Positions 56,096 through 64,000 of a DNA stretch of 64,000 nt are shown piece after piece (the first letter of the stretch is position 1; each line of letters opens with the position of its first letter). The position numbers and the translations under genes are program-made. The notes under the pieces are model-generated. The model searched no databases. It had not been told where the DNA came from and saw only the letters and a program-made list of their open reading frames with translations. The DNA comes from Pseudopyrenochaeta lycopersici (Eukaryota > Ascomycota > Dothideomycetes > Pleosporales > Pseudopyrenochaetaceae), in NCBI GenBank assembly GCA_003313425.1, contig NHZP01000002.1:744001-808000 (forward strand), given 5' to 3'.

Positions 56096-56983
56096 ATGTC
56101 GCAACGAGAATATCACATAGTCGTCCTCGGATCTGGTAAGCTAGTCAAACCACAATCATCAGCTAAATACTCGACTAACGACGGCGGCGCGGCAGGTGGA
56201 GTCGGGAAGAGCTGCCTAACGGGTACGTTAACAGATTTCACACACCTATTGTGATTTCAGGAAAGCTAACGATTAACAGCACAATTTGTACAGAATGTCT
56301 GGATAGAGAGCTATGATCCTACCATTGAAGATTCGTATAGGAAGGTCCTGGATGTCGACGTTAGTACTCATGAACAGAGTCTGCAGGCCGCCCACTTACC
56401 CATTCCAGGGTCGTCATGTTGTATTGGAGATATTGGATACAGCGGGCACAGAGCAATTCAGTGAGCAGTCAAGCCCATTAACAAAGCGTAAATTAGCTGA
56501 CCTGAAATAGCTGCTATGAGGTACATTTTTCGCACTCCACTAATCATTAAGTAACTCACAAGACGCAGGGAGTTGTACATGAAGACTGGCCAAGGATTCC
56601 TTCTGGTCTTTAGCATTACTTCTGCGTCTTCATTCTACGAGCTCGCTGAGCTGCGCGAACAGATACGGCGGATCAAAGACGACGACAATGTCCCCATGGT
56701 ACTCATTGGGAACAAATCAGACCTGGAAGAAGATCGCGCAGTACCGCGCCCAAGAGCGTTTGCCATATCCCGTGATTGGAACATTCCATATTTCGAGGCC
56801 AGTGCACGAAGAAGAGCAAATGTAGACGAAGCCTTTGTTGACCTCTGCCGACAAATTATCCGCAAAGATCAAAATGAACGTCGGAACGCACCACCCGACT
56901 CGCCACGGCCTGGTGGCAGACAGAGAGCAGGACGCAATCGAGAAAGGCGAACCAGGCATCGCCCCAAATGTACGATCCTTTAG
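56096..56983 (+). CDS. RSR1: Ras-family GTPase Rsr1/Bud1 (Krev-1/Rap type)
   Basis: Small GTPase that marks growth sites and feeds into Cdc42 polarity in fungi. Six exons: 56096-56135, 56196-56222, 56280-56359, 56409-56460, 56511-56520 and 56569-56983; introns 60, 57, 49, 50 and 48 bp. 207 residues, all phases closing. G1 GSGGVGKS (residues 12-19), effector region [12 protein letters not shown]3 DTAGTEQF with Thr at the Ras Q61 position, diagnostic of Rap/Rsr1, then [12 protein letters not shown]4 NKSDLE, and [20 protein letters not shown]. The C terminus is Arg-rich and ends CTIL, a CaaL box expected to be geranylgeranylated. Exon 5 is only 10 nt (CTGCTATGAG) and supplies the conserved AMR of TAMRELYMK. 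The tail lacks the long insertion of yeast Bud1. Confidence 0.94.
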
Positions 56984-59103
56984 TTACGATACCCTATGAC
57001 GACGGCCGTGCCAGAGGCGATAGGCCTGCAGGATCAGGCACTGCCATCTTCTCATCCATTACGCTCTTTCAAATTTCTTCATCAGCACATCTTTGGCATT
57101 ATAGAGGTATTAGACCACCCGCTCACTGCGGCAATTAATCTCCTTCGTCCTAAACCGATGCTCTCAATGCTCACTCTGGATGTGCATTAGGGGTACAGCT
57201 CCTACACCATATTGGCTCGAGTCGATCTCCTGTTGCGAACTTGAAAAGCCATTGAAGTCATCCAAGCACCCCCTATCATCATACCAAGTTGCCCGTTTGA
57301 CAACACAGGACATGAATGCGTGTTTTGATGGAGTGACGTTCGATATCCGCCGACGAGCAACCGTTGACGAGTCAAAGATCAACGAAGGAACGCGCGCCCG
57401 AAGATCCGTGCGATTCATATGCAAACTCAAACACGACACCCGAGCCACACACGGAGAGAGCCACCGAATCATAATTCAACTGCGACATTTCCCAATTTCT
57501 CATGTTGCTGCCCAATGTTCATTCCCGCGACTTTTTTTCAACACCAACAGGCCTTAAAATGACAGCCATTCTATCACAATAAATTCAACGATTCAAAGAT
57601 TCATATGCATCTATGGTGGTATCGGGCGCTTGTCGGCCCTACCTCCGGCCTAAAGCGCGGACTAATCTGAGGTCCTGTTCGGATCTAATGATCCGCTCAA
57701 CGATCCAAGCTCTCTCGGACGCAAAGAATCGCAAGAAGAGCAAACCGGACATCCGGGACCGAAAGACCACGGACAAATATTGTGGTTGTGTGTGCTCAAG
57801 TGCGCAGAAGTATCATGTACCCCGCATTCGCTACCAGTCAATGGAAACGACCTCAGGCGGGTCGGCTAAAATGCGGAAAACGTTAAAGCGGCTTCGGCTT
57901 CCACTTTAGCACCAGTAGGGCCCTGGAGCAGATTGAATCTAGCATGCCGTAAGATGTCTCCGTGGAATGACTGCTGGTGTGAATGACATGGCATCCCCGT
58001 TATAAGGAGCGCAGGTCTGGCATATCACAGGCTCAAACGCACTCAATGAGGGGAAGGACTGTGGTTGATGCCTTGAAACGGCGGAGGAAGGGATCATCAA
58101 GTGCCGTGTGCAATGTGTCCATGTCGATGAATACCCAATGGTCGTGATGTGTCTCAAAGAGAAGAAGAACCCTCATGCCTGGGAATTGGTGTCCGAATCC
58201 CATCTACTCGTTTCTGCCCTCGTCAACTAGGACGCGTAACGGATGAGGCTCGAACATGTTTAGAAACTTCAGACAGAGTCAGCGTACTCTTGGGAAATGG
58301 TTGTTGACCATATCACACTCAAGGCAAGGCGATGATTTAGATCGACAAAATGCCTTGCTAACTGAGTTGCGTATCGGTGTGTTTGAAGTGCTGTCATTGT
58401 ATTGTGGCAAAATGTAAATGCCAAATCACAAATATTGTGGACGAGAACAGAATGTGTGACACTTGAGCGCGTATTGAAGGATTCTTAATTTCGAGACATG
58501 CCCACGAGAGCTGTCACGTGATCAGACTTTTCTGAGGTACGTCATACGGATTGTGTATCGATTATGTGTAGGTATTCGCTCTTCAATGTGTGGAACAGGA
58601 AGATCTAGGAGCAATCACAAGGCTCTTCCACAGCCCCACAGATGGAGCAACCAAAACTGGTGAGTGCATTGATGGGGCCATACAAAGTGCGAACGACGTC
58701 ATATGGCGAGCTCGCAGAAGGTCTTTTGTCCCTTTGTATTGCGTCTCTCTCCGGTGGCTTCACCTTCCGCAACCGACGCCCATTGATTCCAGCAGCTGCG
58801 GAATACGCCTACATTCGGGCTGAAACAGTACGCATGACATGTAAAACCGGCTTCTTTGGGCTAAATTGTTTGCGTGCTTTTTGATGGATGCGCAGCATGC
58901 TCGCTATGACGTCGGTGGGATCCTAGTGGGGGATTGTTCCATCGCATTTTGGAACATGCACATCCTCGGTATGACGCGATTACCATGGAAATCTTCGATC
59001 GCCAGTGGGATTGTGAATAGTGCCAGCGTGTCCCTTGCGTGTGCCTGCAGCATGTGATCACTGTGGATCTCGTTCGCGCTTGCGAATTGTTCCAGGCCCA
59101 TCG
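56984..59103. other. Intergenic, RSR1 3' region and distal Grg1 promoter
   Basis: 2.1 kb. A TCACGTGA palindrome lies at 58514-58521. An ATG-led frame at 57613-57909 (98 codons, very basic) and frames around 58.6-58.9 kb show no family or coding bias. Nothing else supported. Confidence 0.5.
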
Positions 59104-59217
59104 CCCCTTTCTCACCTACATCGCGCCTTCACCACCGACTTCGTCATGGTGACGTCAAAAACAAACAGACGCATTAGGCAACGGCCTTCTCTACCACCCC
59201 TCTCTATCATATAAAAG
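59104..59217 (+). promoter_or_regulatory. Stress-type core promoter of Grg1: STRE, CRE and TATA box
   Basis: Ordered elements upstream of the Grg1 ATG (59329): CCCCT (STRE core) at 59104-59108 and 59197-59201, a perfect TGACGTCA (CRE/ATF palindrome) at 59150-59157, and TATAAAAG at 59210-59217. The spacing puts transcription start near 59240, leaving a CA/CT-rich leader of about 90 nt. The motifs fit regulation by Atf1/Sko1-like bZIP and Msn2/4- or SebA-like zinc-finger factors, by analogy. Confidence 0.65.
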
Positions 59218-59328
59218 AACCCGCTCGGCACCCTCTTCCGTCTCTCATCCACAACACAAGCCTTCAAACCCTACAATCAATCCACTTCTTCATCCAAATC
59301 CAACCTCAACCAATCAAACTCAATCAAC

Positions 59329-59598
59329 ATGTCTGCTCCCAACGCCAACACTCCCAACGAGGGCATCGTCGGCCAGGCCGTCAACTCTGTCAAGAACGCC
59401 GCCAACTACGTCTCTGAGACCATCCAGGGCAACTCCGCCGAGGCATCCAAGGAGGCCAACAAGCAGCAGGCCAAGGGCAACGTTCCCGGAAAGGACGGCC
59501 TCACTGATCGTGCCTCTGGTGCGTTCAGCGCCGCTGGCGACAAGATTGACCAGTCTAAACACGAGGGCTCCGCTGAGGCCAACAAGCGATCAATCTAA
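59329..59598 (+). CDS. grg1: Glucose-repressible/clock-controlled small stress protein Grg1 (CCG-1)
   Basis: Small hydrophilic protein of the Neurospora grg-1/ccg-1 family, strongly induced on glucose loss, stress and by the clock; molecular role unknown. 89 residues, no intron in the coding part. Core VKNAANYVSETIQGNSAEAS KEANKQQAKG and the downstream DGLTDRASGAFSAAGDKIDQ SKHE match the family, with an N-terminal extension of about 17 residues relative to the 71-residue Neurospora protein. Codon use is extremely biased (AAC, AAG, GCC, GTC), indicating very high expression. Promoter elements are listed separately. The 3' UTR may hold an intron at 59638-59693 (GTATGT donor, CTAAT branch, ACTAG acceptor, 56 bp). 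Confidence 0.9.
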   Translation: MSAPNANTPNEGIVGQAVNSVKNAANYVSETIQGNSAEASKEANKQQAKGNVPGKDGLTDRASGAFSAAGDKIDQSKHEGSAEANKRSI

Positions 59599-60469
59599 GA
59601 GCTTAGCTGCCTGATCTCTGGTTCGACTTCTCTATCGGTATGTGGTCCTGTCTTATATATGATTTCTTGGATGGCATACTAATAATGTACTAGGTTTCAG
59701 AAACAGCTTCACTCGAGTGGAGGATGAATTAAGGCGTTGAGCACTGTGTCTCTCGTCAGTTCACACTAGTATCATGATATAATGGACATGAGATACCAAT
59801 AAATTCTCTTCATCAACACTTTCTTCGCCATTTGCTTTGCTGTGCCAATAACCAGTGACTGCCTTCTTGAGAGATAAGAGCCCATGTTGCCTTGGAACGC
59901 GCGCCCACCTCCATCCTGTCTTCGTACACTACCTATGGGATGGCAAAAATATAAGGTGCCTCATGCTCTAAATCGAAATTATTTGATAACAAAAGTCCAT
60001 GCATGCGGTGCTCATTTGTCGGCGCCTTTTCATTCAAGGCAGATGGATTCCGACGCGGAAGTTCTATTACCGGCCAGTGAGACATGTGAGCCGTAGATTG
60101 TACAACAACATCACCGAGCACCGTCGGGGTATTCTTACATCGGAGGGGAGCTTAAGCTACATAAGCTTGTGATTGCGACCGGGGGTCAGACAAGGGTGGG
60201 AGGATTAGTCAGCGATACGCGCCTCACTGCAGCAAAAGGCCTTGCAGCGAACACGATTCTTGTAAACATGTTGATTTCAAAGCTGCGTGCTTACTGCTCT
60301 CTGTGCCAAATCACAATACGGAAAATGCTCAGGTTGCGGACCAAGTGGCTGCCGCACAAATCAGAATCGGAGATACGGCCAACGTCATGGATTGCTAATC
60401 ACTTTGTATCCCCGAAAGTACGGAGGGTTTTACACATAACCCCTCTTTGATGCACCCAAGCTAGCCGCT
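59599..60469. other. Intergenic with possible 3' UTR intron of Grg1
   Basis: 871 bp. A 56 bp GTATGT...TAG segment at 59638-59693 looks like an intron in the Grg1 3' UTR. An AATAAA-like AATAAATTC follows at about 59800. The remainder is presumed promoter of the next gene. Confidence 0.5.
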
Positions 60470-61469
60470 ATGTTATTACAGCGTCCCCTCATCTGCTCCT
60501 CACAGCTTCTGTCCCCCTCGCAAACTCAAAGGCAAGCTTCGAAGCAACGAGTCATACGTACAGCAACCTTTCATACCTCTAGACTCTTGCAACAAAAATT
60601 GCCCGACATGGCTGACGAGCGACCTACTGGATTGAAGGCGAACAAGGGCATTGAGTTGCTTACTTGGGGTACGCCTAATGGCTTGAAGGCTAACATCATC
60701 TTGGAGGAATTGAAGGAGGCATATGGCAAAGAGTATACATGGCAGGGCATTAACATTGGCCAAAATATCCAGAAGGAGCCTTGGTTCACCAAACTTGGAC
60801 CCAATGGTCGCATTCCAGTGATTGTCGATCACGACCAAGGTGGCTTTGCAGTTCAAGAGGGCCTCGGTACGTTTATCATGCAGGCATGGGAGTGAAATCA
60901 AAGCTGACCGAGGCGGCCCAACAGCGATCCTGGCCTACCTCACACGTCACTACGACCCTGAGCACAAATTCAGCTTCAGCGATCCCCTTGACGTTTCCCG
61001 CGCAGAGCAATGGGTCGCCTGGCAGCATGGAGGCCTCGGCCCGATGCAGGGACAGGCCAACCATTTCAATCGCTTTGCAAAAGAGCGCATCCCCTATGGC
61101 ATGCAACGCTACACTGGCGAGACGGAGCGCCTTATAGGCATCCTGGACAACCAGCTCAAGGACAATGATTACCTCGTAGGCAACAAATACAGCATCGCTG
61201 ATATTGCAAACTTTGGGTGGATTCACATTGCACGCTTCTCGGGTATTGAATTAGATGACTTCCCGAACGTGAACGCGTGGTGGAAGAGGGTCCATGCTAG
61301 ACCGGCTGTGCAGAAGGGTTTGAGCATTCCGAGCAAAAGTGGCTTTGGGAATGATGCGTATTTGCAGAAGCTGAAGGATGATAAGGAGTTTGCAGAGAAC
61401 GAGCATACGCTGAAGGAGCAAATCAAGGCTGCCAAAGAGCAGTATGGGTACAAGTACGCCTCTCCATGA
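60470..61469 (+). CDS. Glutathione S-transferase, Ure2-like class
   Basis: Conjugates or reduces electrophiles with glutathione. Exons 60470-60866 and 60925-61469; intron 60867-60924 (58 bp, GTACGT donor, GCTGACC branch, AACAG acceptor). 313 residues from the first ATG. N-terminal thioredoxin-fold domain: IELLTWGTPNGLKANIILEE, LGPNGRIPVIVDHD, then the helical domain with RAEQWVAWQHGGLGPMQGQA NHFNRFAKERIPYG, YLVGNKYSIADIANFGWI and VNAWWKRVHARPAVQKGL, all typical of Ure2/YfcG-like enzymes. The first 46 residues (Gln/Ser/Arg-rich, few acids, ending TFHTSRLLQQKLPD) look like a mitochondrial presequence. A second in-frame ATG at 60608 (Met47) would give a 267-residue cytosolic form of normal family size. 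Confidence 0.92.
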
Positions 61470-62500
61470 GAAGCGCTCGGAGACACGACACTGTACTGCT
61501 GAGAATCGGTATCAAGGATGCCGAAATGTGAATAGGATAAAGTACACGAAGATAGAAGCTTCTTGATGCGTGTAACCCATCGTCTCCATCCATGCGCCCC
61601 ACTGTGAAGCCCAGAATAACGCTCCGAACATCCAGGCGCGCTCCGCGTTATTGGCAAAAGCGCCTCCAACGGTCGCCAATCGACCGCTCCGACGGCCAAA
61701 GTGATTTCGAGACGTACCAGCGCATGACAGGCGCGTTTCGCTCTTCAGCGTGATGGTGAGCTGTGGGCCAATCACACCGCCGCGGACCCCTGAGGTGGAA
61801 GTGAACGCCAGCGAGGCGCCAAACGACGTCACCCAAGCAAGACACAACGTCGCAAAACAGGGTCCCTTGGCCGTCACCGATACGCCCACCGAGCGCCAAC
61901 AATCGAGAGGTCCGTGGCCCAGCAATTCAGTGAATCACTCCACGACATTGTATAAGAGTCACTTTCGTCACGATGTATGGCAGTCATTGTGCACGCGGTC
62001 CTTCAGTTCTCTCCTTCATATTGGCTTTGACAGTCCTTTCTCCCTTTCTCTCATTGAATCATTGTGCAGCGCACATATATTGCGATTTTCCAGCCTTGCA
62101 CACCTTCATACCTTCCGTGGTCGATCCCTGCCCAGAAAGAGCCAAAGAGGAATATCCGCGTGCGCATCAGGGTCTGGTAGCCACATCCCACGATCGACGT
62201 CATCGGCCGACGGCTTTATTGATTAGCTAGTCTGCCCCTTTGGCTACACTACAGCTGTTTTTTTTATTATCATTATTTGCGACAACAACTGGGTTGTGTA
62301 GGGCTTCATAGCGCGCTCAACAAGTCTTGTTCCAAGTACTGTGTAACGCGCTATTACTCCCTTCTCGACTCTGCACTCGACGACATAAAGCGTGCCTGCG
62401 ACCCGTACGACCTCTGATCTACACATTTTCCAAACCCACAAGTCTATCAACGTACGTGCCCACAAACCCACTTAAATCCACCAATACATTCTGACAAACC
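61470..62500. other. Intergenic
   Basis: 1 kb between plus-strand genes. Conceptual frames on both strands (for example 61750-62226) are unsupported. A T-run lies at about 62260-62267. Confidence 0.5.
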
Positions 62501-63046
62501 ATGATCCAGCTCCCCAAAATGGCATTCAACTTCCTTTCCCGTAGATCGATGAAAGGCGAAAAGGCCGCTATGGGCACCTCGTTCTGGTCGCACTTCACCG
62601 TCACCGGCTTTCTGCGCATCCTCCTGCGCCTCTTCCAGTTCGTCATGGGCCTCACTGTTATCGGCCTATACGCCGTGGATCTGGACAACGCGCGGAAAGC
62701 GGGCAAGTATGTCGACTCCAAATGGGTATGGGCCGTGGTCTGCGGCACGCTCGGCGCTGTCGCATCCTTGGTCTTCATGCTACCGCTGATCAAGGCGTGG
62801 TTCTTCTTCTACGTAGACGCCTTCATCTGGCTCTGCTACTTGATTGCTTTTGGCATCTTTGGGAAGATGTACATTCCAGAGAATGCGGAAGGAAACAAGG
62901 GAATTATCCGCATGAAGAACGCCGTCTGGGTGCTGCTGGTGAACATGCTGCTTTGGCTGTTGACAGCCGTCTATGGAGGAGTCGTGTTTTGGAAGAGCAG
63001 AACGGCAAGGACTACTCATACTGGGCGTGCGGGTGTGCATGTCTAA
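62501..63046 (+). CDS. MARVEL-domain four-helix membrane protein
   Basis: Membrane protein of the MARVEL type, a four-helix fold linked to membrane microdomains and vesicle or eisosome organisation (fungal relatives include Nce102- and Fhn1-like proteins). Intronless, 181 residues. Helices at about 43-60 (LFQFVMGLTVIGLYAVDL, the conserved first helix), 75-98 (WVWAVVCGTLGAVASLVFML), 103-123 (FFYVDAFIWLCYLIAFGIFG) and 143-165 (AVWVLLVNMLLWLLTAVYGGV). The tail is short and basic. The N terminus may start at Met1 (62501) or Met7 (62519); the first has a reasonable context (AACCATGAT). No cysteine-based signature allows a closer assignment. Confidence 0.85.
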   Translation: MIQLPKMAFNFLSRRSMKGEKAAMGTSFWSHFTVTGFLRILLRLFQFVMGLTVIGLYAVDLDNARKAGKYVDSKWVWAVVCGTLGAVASLVFMLPLIKAWFFFYVDAFIWLCYLIAFGIFGKMYIPENAEGNKGIIRMKNAVWVLLVNMLLWLLTAVYGGVVFWKSRTARTTHTGRAGVHV

Positions 63047-63230
63047 GTCCACTTCCTCCCCTACCTGCCTACCACGAGCACTGGCGTCTTTGTGGTGACG
63101 GGAACTAATGGGAGTGTTGTAGAGGATTTCGCTCAATGTTGAGGTCGATGTCAATCAGCATTGGGGAGTTTCAGTGCATCACAGTTCGCAGTCAGCTTTT
63201 TCGAGGAGAGTTTCGACACCTCGATCAAGC

Positions 63231-63590
63231 ATGTCCACAGCGTCTCCGAGGACTTCTCCCCAAAGAGCAGGTTACCCTCCGCATCGACCAAGATCGCTCG
63301 TCCCTGCTCCACTCCCACCAAACTTCCGCATCGCGCCTCCAACCCAGACACTGGTGCCCATGGCCAGCCCCGACTCCCGCACACTCACGCCTGTCTTCTT
63401 TCCGTCCCAGCGTTCAGCGTCTGCTCCCTGTCCGTGCCTCGCATCGCGTCCTCGCATTCTACCCAATCCCCGCGAGGAGCCAGCGATGGAGGACAATGAC
63501 GAGGAGACTGCTTTGTCCAAGTTTCAGCATTGGCTTTCTTTGTTTCCCGAGTCTGCGATACCCATATCTGTCAGAGAGGCATTGTCTTGA
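63231..63590 (+). CDS. Hypothetical Pro/Ser-rich small protein
   Basis: ATG-led frame of 119 codons. The first 75 residues are Pro, Ser, Arg and Thr-rich (SPRTSPQRAGYPPHRPRS), the last 40 acidic then helical (EDNDEETALSKFQHWLSLFP ESAIPI). The switch from a disordered to a folded-looking C terminus and the GC-rich codons favour a real gene, but overlapping frames on both strands are also open here. The frame is open further upstream to about 63174 without an ATG, so a 5' exon is possible. It lies 185 bp after the MARVEL gene on the same strand. No family recognised. Confidence 0.45.
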   Translation: MSTASPRTSPQRAGYPPHRPRSLVPAPLPPNFRIAPPTQTLVPMASPDSRTLTPVFFPSQRSASAPCPCLASRPRILPNPREEPAMEDNDEETALSKFQHWLSLFPESAIPISVREALS

Positions 63591-64000
63591 ATGTGCTTTA
63601 CGGTTGTATATTTATATGAATGAGAAATGTATTCCTATCACCAAACGTTCACATTGTTCTGCGATGCTTGCATTATGAATACCGATAGTCTTCAGTGAAT
63701 GGACTCTGTTTGAGATGCTCGGACGCATTCATCAAGCTATAGAGTCGTAGAGTTGTGGGGATAAAGCGGGAAATGAACATGGGGAGATAAATCAACGCTT
63801 CAGTGAGGTCAAGTCAGGGTGAACGATACATCCTCCCACTTCAAAAAATTGCAAGCAAAAGCATTCATTGGCAATGATACTTATAGCAGCATGGTTTTGC
63901 TGTGCACTTATCCTATTCAAGAGTGAAGTTCTGAAAAAAGAATATTTCCACACAAGAAAATTCTACATATGCACCATCACACCTAAGCACCCGGCCATGC
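63591..64000. other. Window end, nothing supported
   Basis: 410 bp, AT-rich, no coding or RNA feature seen up to the window edge. Confidence 0.6.

Noticed and set aside
57613..57909. ATG-led basic 98-codon frame
   Set aside because: Lys/Arg-rich but no NLS context, domain or splice structure; codon use is unlike neighbouring genes.

Overview
This 64 kb window is nuclear DNA of a filamentous ascomycete (Pezizomycotina). The evidence is many short introns (about 45-110 bp, GTNNGT donors, CTNAC branch sites, YAG acceptors), a dispersed single 5S rRNA gene, Zn2Cys6 regulators, an F-box/WD40 sulfur controller of the SconB/Met30 type, Atg17, an Rsr1/Krev-type GTPase, Grg1, RTA1 and LaeA-like proteins. 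A Dothideomycete is my best guess, but the sequence alone does not prove the class. Gene models were built by eye from open frames, splice signals and family motifs; nearly all close with correct phase.

Layout. 0-2.4 kb: NADH-cytochrome b5 reductase (cut by the window edge) and a small glyoxalase-fold protein, both minus strand. 2.4-10.8 kb: gene-poor, with two damaged or doubtful minus-strand frames, one 5S rRNA gene, and a long upstream region ending in a pyrimidine- and GC-rich leader for a Whi3-like RNA-binding protein (10.8-12.6 kb). 14-20.3 kb: housekeeping genes: mitoribosomal protein mS45, SND2/TMEM208, and APC subunit Cdc27. 20.9-33.8 kb: mixed accessory block: a broken small gene, Zn2Cys6 regulator A, a PY-motif protein, a hexose transporter, a LaeA-like methyltransferase divergent from a P450, and a one-TM hypothetical protein. 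34.8-39.5 kb: SconB and Atg17, head to head. 41.3-49.8 kb: second accessory block: Zn2Cys6 regulator B, an RTA1-family membrane protein, an atypical SDR, and a matrixin metalloprotease fused to a seven-bladed propeller. 51.2-63.6 kb: EMC1, Rsr1, Grg1, a Ure2-like glutathione transferase, a MARVEL protein and a small Pro/Ser-rich protein.

How genes may work together: SND2 and EMC1 both act in ER membrane-protein insertion but are 35 kb apart. SconB (sulfur repression) and Atg17 (autophagy initiation) share one 872 bp promoter. The methyltransferase and P450 share an 802 bp promoter. The most unusual gene is the matrixin-propeller fusion at 47.9-49.8 kb. The most unusual gene structures are two GC-AG introns inside the zinc clusters of both Zn2Cys6 genes and a 10-nt exon in the Rsr1 gene.
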